Part shown: in pieces, positions 17,822 to 26,090 of the stretch
Layout of the letters: each line of letters opens with the position of its first letter
Position numbering within the stretch: the stretch's first letter is position 1
Source of the DNA: Amaricoccus macauensis_A
Lineage (GTDB): Bacteria; Pseudomonadota; Alphaproteobacteria; Rhodobacterales; Rhodobacteraceae
Direction of reading: 5' to 3'
Assembly (NCBI RefSeq): GCF_049800915.1
Contig: NZ_JBNAFY010000001.1
Location: 682,001-746,000 of the forward strand
DNA length: 64,000 nt
The notes under the pieces: generated by a model
Database searches by the model: none
Told to the model about the DNA's origin: nothing
The model's input: only the letters and a program-made list of their open reading frames with translations
Made by a program: the position numbers and the translations under genes

Positions 17822-18780
17822 TTCGGATGCCTCAAGCGTGGATTGGACAGGATGGAAACGATGTCAGCGATCATGTTCAACCCAATGTAGATCGCTGCAA
17901 ACACAAGCCCGCACGCCTGCACCACCGGAACATCGCGCTTCGTGACGTGATCGACCAGATACTGTCCCATGCCCGGGAAGACGAAAACCACCTCGACCAC
18001 GACGACACCGACAACGAGATAGGCGAGGTTGATCATCACTACATTGACCACCGGTGCGATGGCGTTGGGAAAGGCATGTCGCGCAATCACGGTAATGGGG
18101 CGGAGACCCTTGAGTTCGGCGGTTTCTATGTAGGCCGACTGCATTACATTCAGGATCGCCGCACGTGTCATTCGCATCATGTGGCCAAGGACCACCAGCA
18201 CAAGCACGAGTGCGGGAATGGCGATGGCCTGCAGTCTGTCCCCGAAGGACATGCCGTCATGGATGGTGGAAACCGATGGAAAGATGCTGAATTTCACCGT
18301 CAGGTAGAACATGGCGATGTAGCTCAGCATGAACTCGGGAATCGAGACGGTGCTGAGAGTGACGGCAGAAATGAGCTTGTCGGGCCACTGGCCGCGGTAG
18401 CGCACAGCGATCACGCCCAGCAGAATAGCGAGCGGCACTGCGATCAGGGCAGCAGTGCAGGCAAGGAAGAGGGTGTTCGAGAGCCTACGGCCCATGGCAT
18501 CGGCGATATCCTGACCGTTTGTCAGAGCGGTGCCGAGATCTCCGCGGAGCAGGCCAGCGAGCCAGTCGAAATAACGTGAGAGCGCAGGCTCGTTCAGGCC
18601 CAGTTCTGCCCGAAGGTTTGCGAGTGCCTGGGGGGTGGCACTTTGGCCAAGAATGGATTGTGCCACATCGCCCGGCAGGATTTCAGTTCCGAGAAAAATC
18701 AGCGCCGAGGCCGCAAGCAGGAGAAGGAGGCCCAGCGATATTCGCTGGGCCAGGAGGATAACAACCGGATGTCGCAACAC
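17818..18780 (-). CDS. ABC transporter permease (DppB-like)
   Basis: A DppB-class inner-membrane permease of about 320 residues with GTEILPGDVAQSILG near the N-terminus, six predicted hydrophobic helices and the EAA-like loop ETAELKGLRPITVIARHAFPNA. I chose the GTG at 18780, immediately after the stop of the binding-protein gene, because VLRHPVVILLAQR aligns with usual DppB starts. An ATG at 18819 would give 333 residues and a 38-bp overlap, and remains possible. Confidence 0.9.
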   Translation of the reverse strand: MLRHPVVILLAQRISLGLLLLLAASALIFLGTEILPGDVAQSILGQSATPQALANLRAELGLNEPALSRYFDWLAGLLRGDLGTALTNGQDIADAMGRRLSNTLFLACTAALIAVPLAILLGVIAVRYRGQWPDKLISAVTLSTVSIPEFMLSYIAMFYLTVKFSIFPSVSTIHDGMSFGDRLQAIAIPALVLVLVVLGHMMRMTRAAILNVMQSAYIETAELKGLRPITVIARHAFPNAIAPVVNVVMINLAYLVVGVVVVEVVFVFPGMGQYLVDHVTKRDVPVVQACGLVFAAIYIGLNMIADIVSILSNPRLRHPK

Positions 18781-18781
18781 G

Positions 18782-20371
18782 TTAGCCGGCCAACCATGTC
18801 TTGTGCGGTGCGAGACCATTCATGGTATCCTGGTTGCCGTCAGACACCCAGCCCTGGACATCGGTGCTTACCGCTTCAACGAAATCGTTAAACATCGGGC
18901 AGATCAGGCCACCCTCCTCATGCAGGATGGCGGCCATCTCGGCATAGAGTTCCGTGCGCCTTGCAGGGTCAAGTTCGGCCCGCGCCTCGAGCAGAAGTGC
19001 ATCGAATTCCTCATTTTCGAAACGCGTGTCGTTCCAGTCCGCCGTGGAGAGGTAGGCCGTCGAATACATCTGATCCTGGACCGGACGCCCGCCCCAGTAA
19101 GAAGCGCAAAAAGGCTCCTTGTTCCAGACCTCGGACCAGTAGCCATCGTTCGGCACGCGCTGAACCTCGAGCGGAATGCCTGCTGCGGCTGCCGACTGTT
19201 GAAAGAGGGCGGCAGCGTCCACAGCTCCGGGAAAGGCCGCATCTGCGACCTTGAGCACGATCGGACTTCCGTCATGACCGGAGGCCTTGTAATGCTCCGC
19301 TGCCTTCTCGATGTCATATTGCCTCTGGGGCAGGCTTTCCGCGAAGAGCGGGTAGGCGGCGTTGACCGGAATGTCGTTCCCGATCGTGCCGAAGCCCTGG
19401 AGAATTTTATCGACCATCTCCTCGCGATTAATGGCGTATTTCAGAGCGAGCCGCAGATCCTTGTTGTCGAAGGGCGCGGTATTGCAGTGCATGATGAAAA
19501 CGTAGTGTCCCCGGCCAGAGACATTCATGACGTCGATGTTCGGCGCACGTGACAGAAGGCTCGCGACCTTGGGTTCAACGAGGTTTGCAATATGCACCTG
19601 ACCCGATTGCAGGGCTGCCATGCGCGCGGTGGCGTCATTGATAACGAGAAACTCCACGCCGTCATAGTGACCGCGCGTGTCATCCCAGTAATTTGCATGT
19701 TTCTCGAAGGTGTATCGCACTCCGGCCTCGTGTTCGACGATCTTGTATGCGCCCGCACCAATTCCGGCTGCCGGGTCATCGCGACCGCCGTTCGGCTGGA
19801 TCTGCAGGTGATAGTCCGAGAGGAGGTAGGGAAGGTCGGCGTTGCCGGTCTCGAGTTCGATTACGACCCACTCGCCATCGACACTCATGGAGGAGATGCC
19901 CTGCATTATCCCTAGTGCACCGGACTGCGCATCTTCGTCGGAGTGGCGTTCAAGCGTGGCTACGACATCTTCCGGGGTGACCATCTCTCCGTTGTGAAAC
20001 TCGACACCCTGACGAATTCTGAAACGCCAAGTCTTCGCGTCATCAGAACTCTCTATTTCTTCAGCAATCCGCAGATCGAGTTCGCCATCGGGGCTGACAT
20101 CCACAAGCGGCTCGCCGAAGGTGCGCAATACGTGGAAGGTAACTGCATTTGCCGCTAGGGCCGGATCAAGACTGTCGGTGCTCTGACCGGCAGCAAGGCC
20201 CATCTTCAAAATTCCTCCCTTCACTGGTTCTTGTGCGCGGGCAGCGCGCGGCAACACGAGGCTTCCGCCTGCTGCGGCCCACGTGAGTACGGAGGCAGTT
20301 CGCAGGAAGGACCGGCGGCTGGGACCGGGCAATGTTGTCTTGCCCGTGAAGGCCTTCTCATCGTTGTTCAT
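18782..20371 (-). CDS. ABC transporter substrate-binding protein, family 5 (Tat-exported)
   Basis: A 529-residue extracytoplasmic solute-binding protein of the peptide/nickel (SBP_bac_5) family. The N-terminus carries a twin-arginine signal, SRRSFLRTASVLTWAAAGG, with an ARA-type cleavage site near residue 46. The mature part begins EPVKGGILKMGL and has the family block TWRFRIRQGVEFHNG. The ATG at 20371 (MNNDEKAF) is preceded by a GAGGGA ribosome site; the longer frame to 20524 adds 51 residues that would bury the signal. First gene of the ABC operon. The ligand is unknown; these proteins bind peptides, opines, sugar oligomers or metal chelates. Confidence 0.92.
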   Translation of the reverse strand: MNNDEKAFTGKTTLPGPSRRSFLRTASVLTWAAAGGSLVLPRAARAQEPVKGGILKMGLAAGQSTDSLDPALAANAVTFHVLRTFGEPLVDVSPDGELDLRIAEEIESSDDAKTWRFRIRQGVEFHNGEMVTPEDVVATLERHSDEDAQSGALGIMQGISSMSVDGEWVVIELETGNADLPYLLSDYHLQIQPNGGRDDPAAGIGAGAYKIVEHEAGVRYTFEKHANYWDDTRGHYDGVEFLVINDATARMAALQSGQVHIANLVEPKVASLLSRAPNIDVMNVSGRGHYVFIMHCNTAPFDNKDLRLALKYAINREEMVDKILQGFGTIGNDIPVNAAYPLFAESLPQRQYDIEKAAEHYKASGHDGSPIVLKVADAAFPGAVDAAALFQQSAAAAGIPLEVQRVPNDGYWSEVWNKEPFCASYWGGRPVQDQMYSTAYLSTADWNDTRFENEEFDALLLEARAELDPARRTELYAEMAAILHEEGGLICPMFNDFVEAVSTDVQGWVSDGNQDTMNGLAPHKTWLAG

Positions 20372-21096
20372 ATCGTCTTTCCCTCTGCTCTGATCTCGCT
20401 TGAAGAGCTCAAGTGTGTCCCTGATCGCAACCGGCGCGGTCACGAAAGAATCCATTGCCCCACAAAACGGTTGGATTCTCAGATTTCGATCCTGAAGTTC
20501 GCATGCTCGCGATTTCTTGGGCAAAATGTGCGGAAACGGGTGCGTATGACAATGCTTATCTCAACAGCAGTCGTTTCATTGCAAGGTCAGGCCAAGCCTT
20601 CTGCATGGTCAATATCCCTGGGTAGCACAGATGAGGTCTCTATTCCGGAAGAATGCGAAGCCTCGGCCTAGTGCACCATTCGTAGATGCTGGTTACTGGC
20701 GGGTGGAACCAAAGGATTCGGCATATCAAGGGGACAGTAAAGCAATGTCATTTGGGCCATTGGGGCAGGCTGATTGTGGCCTGCCATTTGAAAAGGATGC
20801 GCGAAGACGACCGTGCGCGGCCACCTCGACGACCTTGCGGGCTCTCAGAAACGCAGCATGTCTTTCAGCCTGTGATTGGCTGTGCAACGATAAGAATTCG
20901 AAAGCCGTAGAAAGTCCTCGAACCAAACCGTGAATTGGAGAACAAGACGGCCAAGGTAAGTGAATCGATTGGCCGTGATGGATATCGCTATTACGGTGGA
21001 GTTACCCAAGCGGACTGGCAAAACTTTTTCTGCCAAGGGGTCCGCTAACATCGAAAATCGATGGTATGCAGGCCAATTAGATAACCTTAGGGAGGG
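20372..21096. other. 725-bp intergenic stretch without a supportable gene
   Basis: No reading frame here shows a recognisable domain, a convincing ribosome site or consistent codon bias. It contains the second copy of the degenerate repeat (20735-20781). It probably holds the promoter for the minus-strand ABC operon near 20400-20500 and the 3' flank of the tRNA-Arg gene. Confidence 0.6.
20735..20781 (+). repeat. degenerate intergenic repeat, copy B
   Basis: Partner of the copy at 14324-14369: CAGTAAAGCAA is identical and the CAT...GGGCCATTGGGGC block matches with a few changes. Both copies are in the same orientation and enclose the pseudogene plus the ABC transporter operon (about 6.4 kb). 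Confidence 0.5.
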
Positions 21097-21173
21097 TGGC
21101 GGACTGGGGAGGATTCGAACCCCCGACCCCTTGATTCGTAGTCAAGTGCTCTATCCAACTGAGCTACCAATCC
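21097..21173 (-). tRNA. tRNA-Arg (anticodon ACG)
   Basis: Read on the minus strand the gene folds into a full cloverleaf. The acceptor GGATTGG pairs with CCAGTCC (one G-T pair), the D-arm contains AGCTCAGTTGGATAGAGC, and the anticodon stem is CTTGA/TCAAG with loop CTACGAA, giving anticodon ACG. The T-arm is GGGGG-TTCGAAT-CCTCC-like. The discriminator is G and the CCA end is encoded. The ACG anticodon (wobble inosine) decodes CGU/CGC/CGA. It lies between the ABC operon and pccR; no integrase is next to it. Confidence 0.95.
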
Positions 21174-21276
21174 GTTGAGCGGGGAGATAAACTCGAGTGC
21201 GGAGGCATGCAAGGCTAAAAAGGGGCATGGCCGCGAAAAAGTTTCAGCGATAGAGATTTGCCGTCTGGCGGCCTGA

Positions 21277-22677
21277 TCAGGCTATGGAGTAGGGCAGCAG
21301 GCCACGGTTGGAGAGGTCCACGTTGAGCGGGCTTTCCATTGGAGGAACTGAGCGTTGCGGACAGGTCTTGCGCGCGCAGATCCGACAGGAAACGCCGATA
21401 GGCTGATAGGCCGCATCGTTCTTCAGATCGAGCCCGTCCGCGTAGACCAGAGATCCCGCATGTGCGATCTCGCATCCGAGACCGATGGCATACCGCCGAA
21501 GGGGCGCATGAAAGCTGCCGCCGGGCTTGACCACATCGCGTGCAAGGCAGAGGTAGCGGACGCCGTCCGGAGTCTCGGCCAACTGTCGCAGCAAACGACC
21601 CGGAGATTCGAACGCACTATGAACATTCCAGAGCGGACAGCCGCCCCCGAAGCGCGCAAACTGCAGGCGTGTGGCGGAGTGCCGCTTTGTGATAGTACCG
21701 GCCTGATCGACACGGACAAAGAAGAACGGCACGCCTTTCGCACCAATGCGCTGCAAGGTCGAGAGACGCTGCCCTACCTGTTCGATGGACGCCTCGAATT
21801 CACAGGACAATGCTTCCAAATCGTGTCGGAGGGACTGCGCGCGGTCGAGAAAATGGTCATAGGGTAGCATGGCTGCACCGGCGAAGTAGTTCGCGAGCCC
21901 GATCTTGCAGATGGCCCGTGCCGCCTCAGTCCCGAAGCGGGCCAGATCGAGGGTGGCCTCCAGAAGATCGTCATGTTCAAGCAAAGCAATCTGGTGGAGG
22001 ATCTGAAAGGTCTGAGTTGAGGCCGGCGCATGCGACGCCAGAAAAAGGTTCGAACCCCGCGCATCGAACCGTCGCATCTCGACATCGGCGGAACTGCGGA
22101 TTGAGATCCCGTGGTGCGTCTCGAGCCAGTTTGCGAGTGCGGAACGTCTGTCACCCGATGCCAGGCGGGAGGCAAAGCGCTCTGCTGCCCGGTCAATCGC
22201 ATCGACGTAGTTGTCGCAATAGTGAAAGAAATCCCGCACCTCTTCCCACGGTAGGGGCGCCAAGGCGCTGTCTTCGCGGCCCAAGGCCTCGTTTATCTGG
22301 GCAAGCTGTTCCTGAGTCTGCCGGTGCGCGCGATGAAGTGCCAGGAAGGCATGGGCGAAGTTGGGTGCGTTGGACGCAACAAGCTGAACGTCTCCCAAGG
22401 GCGGTGCGGAATCAAAAACGGGGTCCGCAAGCGCCTCGCGCAAGTCGGCAATCATGCGTTCCGATGAGCCTTTCGACATCTCGGTCACATCAATGCCCAG
22501 TTCCTCCGCAAGCGAGAGCAGCACCCTTGCCGAGAGTGGTCTGTGGTTGTTCTCCATCTGGTTCAGATAAGAGAGCGATACGCCGAGCTTTGCCGCATAG
22601 TCCGCCTGCGTCAGCCCAAGGCGTGTTCGGATTTCGCGCAGCTTTACTCCTGCGTAAAGTTTTCTTGCCTGGCTCAT
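21277..22677 (-). CDS. pccR: PccR-type short-chain fatty acyl-CoA regulator (ScfR family)
   Basis: A 466-residue regulator with an N-terminal XRE-type HTH (LREIRTRLGLTQADYAAKLGVSLSYLNQMEN, about residues 12-42; described by position). A central region resembles the ImmA/IrrE (DUF955) fold, and the C-terminal ScfR domain holds clustered cysteines (VSCRICARKTCPQR near 440). This is the RamB/PccR build; in Rhodobacter sphaeroides PccR controls propionyl-CoA carboxylase. The ATG at 22677 is used because the longer frame would read through the operator. Divergent from pccB with paired TTTGCAAA-type sites between them, so propionyl-CoA is the expected signal. Confidence 0.9.
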   Translation of the reverse strand: MSQARKLYAGVKLREIRTRLGLTQADYAAKLGVSLSYLNQMENNHRPLSARVLLSLAEELGIDVTEMSKGSSERMIADLREALADPVFDSAPPLGDVQLVASNAPNFAHAFLALHRAHRQTQEQLAQINEALGREDSALAPLPWEEVRDFFHYCDNYVDAIDRAAERFASRLASGDRRSALANWLETHHGISIRSSADVEMRRFDARGSNLFLASHAPASTQTFQILHQIALLEHDDLLEATLDLARFGTEAARAICKIGLANYFAGAAMLPYDHFLDRAQSLRHDLEALSCEFEASIEQVGQRLSTLQRIGAKGVPFFFVRVDQAGTITKRHSATRLQFARFGGGCPLWNVHSAFESPGRLLRQLAETPDGVRYLCLARDVVKPGGSFHAPLRRYAIGLGCEIAHAGSLVYADGLDLKNDAAYQPIGVSCRICARKTCPQRSVPPMESPLNVDLSNRGLLPYSIA

Positions 22678-22688
22678 GACTTCGCAGA

Positions 22689-22728
22689 TTTGCAATTTGC
22701 AGATCGTGTTTGCAATACTATTTGCAAA
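22689..22728. promoter_or_regulatory. PccR operator cluster
   Basis: The divergent pccR-pccB region holds TTTGCAAT-ACTA-TTTGCAAA at 22709-22728, which matches the published PccR site layout TTTGCAAA-N4-TTTGCAAA with one change. Two further overlapping half-sites, TTTGCAAT (22689-22696) and TTTGCAGA (22696-22703), lie closer to the pccR start. The position suits both activation of pccB and autoregulation of pccR. Confidence 0.8.
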
Positions 22729-22799
22729 TCCGCCGAAGTTTTCTTGTATCGACCATCCCCCTCTGGCAATTAACCGCCACCGCAACAGGGGGGCGACCG

Positions 22800-24332
22800 G
22801 TGAAAGAGATCCTTGCTCAGCTCGAAGAGCGCAGAAACGAAGCGCGTCTCGGGGGCGGACAGCGCCGCATCGACAACCAGCATGCTAAGGGAAAGCTTAC
22901 GGCTCGGGAGCGCATCGAAGTCCTTCTTGACGAAGGCAGCTTCGAAGAGTTCGACATGTTCAAGGCCCACCGTTGTCACGATTTCGGAATGGCTGAGCAG
23001 GCCTTTCCTGGCGACGGCGTGGTGACTGGCTGGGGTACCATAAATGGGCGGCAGGTCTACGTCTTCAGTCAGGATTTCACGGTCTTCGGCGGGTCTCTGT
23101 CCGAGACCCATGCCGAAAAGATCTGCAAGATCATGGATATGGCGGTCCAGAACGGCGCGCCGGTTATTGGTCTGAACGACTCGGGCGGCGCGCGCATTCA
23201 GGAGGGCGTGGCATCGCTCGCGGGCTATGCGGATGTGTTCCAGAGAAACATTATGGCCTCGGGATGCGTGCCTCAAATTTCGGTCATCATGGGCCCTTGT
23301 GCCGGCGGCGCGGTCTACAGCCCGGCCATGACCGATTTCATCTTCATGGTGCGCGACTCTTCCTACATGTTTGTGACCGGGCCCGATGTGGTGAAAACCG
23401 TCACCAATGAGGTGGTGACGGCTGAAGAACTAGGCGGCGCGAAAACCCATACATCCAAATCTTCTGTTGCAGATGGCGCCTTCGAGAATGACGTGGTGGC
23501 ACTCGACCAAGTTCGCAGACTGGTAGACTTCCTGCCTCTCTCTAGCAGGGAAAAGCCTCCGATGCGCCCGTTCTTCGACCCGACAGACCGCATCGAGAAC
23601 AGCTTGGATACGTTGGTGCCGCCGAACCCGAACACACCGTACGATATGAAGGAACTTATCCTGAAAGTCGCTGACGAAGGCGATTTCTTCGAGATCCAAG
23701 AGGATTTCGCCAAGAACATCCTGACCGGGTTCATTCGGCTTGAGGGTTCCACGGTTGGGGTGGTCGCGAACCAGCCTATGGTGCTCGCAGGCTGTCTGGA
23801 TATCGATAGCGCCCGCAAGGCAGCGCGCTTCGTGCGCTTCTGTGACGCCTTCCAGATCCCGATCCTGACGTTCGTGGATGTGCCGGGATTCCTTCCCGGC
23901 ACGAGCCAGGAATATGGCGGCATCATCAAACACGGCGCGAAACTGCTGTTCGCCTATGGCGAGGCCACGGTCCCCAAAGTGACAGTCATCACCCGAAAGG
24001 CCTATGGCGGAGCGTATGACGTCATGAGCTCGAAGCACATTCGCGGTGACATAAATTATGCTTGGCCCACGGCTGAGATCGCAGTGATGGGGGCAAAGGG
24101 CGCGGTCGAGATTCTCTATCGTTCCGAGCTCGGTGATGCCGACAAGATCGCAACGCGTACCAAGGACTATGAAGACCGTTTTGCCAATCCGTTTGTGGCA
24201 GCCGAACGCGGTTTCATCGACGAAGTCATCATGCCGCATTCGACACGCCGTAGAGTTGCTCGCGCTTTCGCCAGCCTGCGAACCAAGCAACTGACGAACC
24301 CTTACAAGAAGCATGACAACATCCCGCTCTAA
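22800..24332 (+). CDS. pccB: propionyl-CoA carboxylase beta subunit (carboxyltransferase)
   Basis: A 510-residue carboxyltransferase that moves CO2 from carboxybiotin on PccA to propionyl-CoA, giving (S)-methylmalonyl-CoA. It opens VKEILAQLEERRNEARLGGG from a GTG at 22800, which sits behind a G-rich ribosome site. The upstream frame to 22710 would run into the PccR operator. Family blocks GKLTARERIEVLLDEGSFEE, the acyl-CoA oxyanion loops GPCAGGAVYSPA and KAYGGAYDVM, and the C-terminal KKHDNIPL are intact. Length equals that of other PccB proteins. First gene of the propionate operon. Confidence 0.96.
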   Translation: MKEILAQLEERRNEARLGGGQRRIDNQHAKGKLTARERIEVLLDEGSFEEFDMFKAHRCHDFGMAEQAFPGDGVVTGWGTINGRQVYVFSQDFTVFGGSLSETHAEKICKIMDMAVQNGAPVIGLNDSGGARIQEGVASLAGYADVFQRNIMASGCVPQISVIMGPCAGGAVYSPAMTDFIFMVRDSSYMFVTGPDVVKTVTNEVVTAEELGGAKTHTSKSSVADGAFENDVVALDQVRRLVDFLPLSSREKPPMRPFFDPTDRIENSLDTLVPPNPNTPYDMKELILKVADEGDFFEIQEDFAKNILTGFIRLEGSTVGVVANQPMVLAGCLDIDSARKAARFVRFCDAFQIPILTFVDVPGFLPGTSQEYGGIIKHGAKLLFAYGEATVPKVTVITRKAYGGAYDVMSSKHIRGDINYAWPTAEIAVMGAKGAVEILYRSELGDADKIATRTKDYEDRFANPFVAAERGFIDEVIMPHSTRRRVARAFASLRTKQLTNPYKKHDNIPL

Positions 24333-25047
24333 GGCGGTCGGACGAAGCAAGGCCGGGGGATTTGGTTTGGACAAGGTACTGCTCATCACGGGCGCATCGA
24401 GCGGCATCGGTGCCGCAACCGCGCGGGCTGCGTCAGCGGCCGGATGGCGTGTCGGTCTCATGGCGAGGTCTCAAGGCAAGCTTGATGAGCTGGTGGCTGA
24501 ACTGGGACAGGACAGGGCAATCGCGGTTGCAGCAGACGTCACATCCGCAGAGGCTCAGCATGATGCCATCGCCAAGGTAGTCGAACGTTTCGGTCGTCTG
24601 GATGCCGCTTTTGCCAACGCAGGTATGGGAACTTCCAGCAAGAGTGCTGAAACAGCAGATCTCGATGACTGGCGCGAACTTCTAGACGTAAATATCTGGG
24701 GATTGCTGGTTACAGCCAGAATAGTCCTGCCCGAACTGCGCAAGACAAAGGGCCACTTGCTGCTGACCGGCTCCCGAGCCGCAAAGATCGAGTTGAGCGG
24801 CTCTGTCTACGGAGCGACGAAGCATTTTGTCCACGGATTTGCAGCGAACCTGCTTGCGGAAATGCGGCCGTGGGGTGGGCGCTGCACGGTTCTGGCGCCC
24901 GGCATTGTGGATACGGCATTCTTTGATTCCCCAAAACCGGACGGTCTGAAGCCGGAAGACGTTGCCAATGCCGCCGTCTACGCACTCGAACAGCCTCCGC
25001 ATGTTGCGATTGGCGAAGTTACCCTGATGCCGGTGCCGCAGTCATGA
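24313..25047 (+). CDS. short-chain dehydrogenase/reductase
   Basis: A 244-residue classical SDR with the cofactor motif TGASSGIGAA (about residues 25-34), NAG (about 99), catalytic Ser in LTGSRAA and the YGATK Tyr-x-x-x-Lys motif (about 160-164). The ATG at 24313 overlaps pccB by 20 bp; a TTG at 24367 (LDKVLLITG) behind GGGGGA would give the more usual N-terminus and is a real alternative. Its place between pccB and pccA suggests co-expression, but a role in propionyl-CoA metabolism is not known. Confidence 0.87.
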   Translation: MTTSRSKAVGRSKAGGFGLDKVLLITGASSGIGAATARAASAAGWRVGLMARSQGKLDELVAELGQDRAIAVAADVTSAEAQHDAIAKVVERFGRLDAAFANAGMGTSSKSAETADLDDWRELLDVNIWGLLVTARIVLPELRKTKGHLLLTGSRAAKIELSGSVYGATKHFVHGFAANLLAEMRPWGGRCTVLAPGIVDTAFFDSPKPDGLKPEDVANAAVYALEQPPHVAIGEVTLMPVPQS

Positions 25048-25116
25048 AGTCAATGCTTTCCCAAGGGTTGATTAGACAAGGCGTAGGGCGCGATCTATTT
25101 TGTGTGGTGTCACCGG

Positions 25117-25377
25117 ATGGAAGACTTCGCGATGATACTCAAGCTCTGGATGTCTCTGCCCAAGCTGATCCGCTTCATGCTCACGCATATCGCAAACGGA
25201 ATCGTCATCGGCTGTGTCTTTCTGTTGATTCTTATCCATTGGGATGTTGGTGGTCTCGGAACCGTGCTGGACAAGGACGAGAGTGGGTTGGCGACAGCTG
25301 TTCTATTCTTCCAGACTGCAATGACATTCGGGGCCGTTTCGATGGGGGTCGCGGTAATGAATCTCGGCGAGGACTGA
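25117..25377 (+). CDS. small two-helix membrane protein of unknown function
   Basis: An 86-residue (or 81 from the Met at 25132) hydrophobic protein. Helix 1 spans about IANGIVIGCVFLLILIHW and helix 2 about LFFQTAMTFGAVSMGVAVM, joined by a short polar loop with DKDESG. It ends NLGED. Good codon bias and its place in the pccB-pccA operon support it as a gene; the function is not recognised. Confidence 0.72.
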   Translation: MEDFAMILKLWMSLPKLIRFMLTHIANGIVIGCVFLLILIHWDVGGLGTVLDKDESGLATAVLFFQTAMTFGAVSMGVAVMNLGED

Positions 25378-25402
25378 CCGATCCGGCGAGGGGAGTTCCC
25401 CC

Positions 25403-25762
25403 ATGCTGAAGCATCGAGGTTTCCCTGGGCGGCTGCCAGGAACCGATCACCAGTTTACCATCAGGAGACCGAGCTCAACCGGAGCGACGCCAATCCGCGC
25501 GCGAGAACGCTACAAGGATCGTAGGCCGGTTGATCGGGCCGCTGATGAGGCGTTTATCGCGGCACTTTACGACCATTTTGGCGACGAAGCCTTCGTGCGC
25601 GGTAATCTGGACGCGGGTAGGTTGAGTTGGGTTTTTGGTCGGGAGGTCGTCCCGGCTGAAGAGCCGTTCGATCCGGAGAGCTATGACGCAATGTTGCGTC
25701 TCGACCTTGAGAAGGCGCGGGCAAATTTTCCTGATGCGTTCCCCGAGGACGAACGATTCTGA
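25403..25762 (+). CDS. hypothetical acidic protein between pccB and pccA
   Basis: A 119-residue soluble protein. The N-terminal third is basic and variable. The C-terminal two thirds (DEAFIAALYDHFGDEAF onward, ending FPEDERF) looks like a compact helical domain rich in Asp/Glu. The ATG follows GAGGGGAG, which forms a small GGGG/CCCC hairpin over the start. No domain recognised. Its conserved operon place, rather than its sequence, argues that it is real. Confidence 0.65.
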   Translation: MLKHRGFPGRLPGTDHQFTIRRPSSTGATPIRARERYKDRRPVDRAADEAFIAALYDHFGDEAFVRGNLDAGRLSWVFGREVVPAEEPFDPESYDAMLRLDLEKARANFPDAFPEDERF

Positions 25763-25767
25763 TCAAC

Positions 25768-25785
25768 GCCCCGCCAAGACGGGGC
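25768..25785 (+). terminator. short GC hairpin between small operon genes
   Basis: GCCCCG and CGGGGC form a 6-bp stem with a 6-base loop, followed by CAAAAGG with no T-run. It could attenuate readthrough from the pccB half to the pccA half of the operon or protect an RNA 3' end. Weak evidence. Confidence 0.3.
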
Positions 25786-25827
25786 AAAAGGCCAGGCGAA
25801 CCGACCCGGCTATTTAGGAGTGGGAAG

Positions 25828-26013
25828 ATGCAACAGAAGGTCTGGATTCCTTTGGCGATCGCCGTGGCATTCTTTGTGGCAGCATGCAGTGGCGGGACCG
25901 CGCCGCCGCCGATGTCAGTCGCCGAGCGAAACGAAGTGACGGACAATTTCTTGGCGACAAGTCCGACCGTCTCCGGAGAAATTCCTGCGGCTGATAGCCC
26001 GACATCCCCCTGA
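25828..26013 (+). CDS. small lipoprotein
   Basis: A 61-residue protein with a signal peptide and a lipobox ending FVAAC (Cys about 21), then a short Pro/Ser-rich tail. A good AGGAG ribosome site lies before the ATG. It is probably anchored in a membrane facing the periplasm. Function unknown; it is the last small gene before pccA. Confidence 0.75.
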   Translation: MQQKVWIPLAIAVAFFVAACSGGTAPPPMSVAERNEVTDNFLATSPTVSGEIPAADSPTSP

Positions 26014-26090
26014 TACAGGCGCCCGCGAGGCAACTGGCCACAGAAAGATCCACGCAGCCCCAATGGGCCCGACTTTTCGAGCGAGGTGAC

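Noticed and set aside
21097..21173. tRNA-Arg as an island attachment site
   Set aside because: No integrase gene and no duplicated tRNA 3' end were found on either side.
25044..25409. A 121-codon frame overlapping the two-helix membrane protein gene
   Set aside because: Cys/Arg/Trp-rich product without family features; the overlapping frame gives a well-formed membrane protein.
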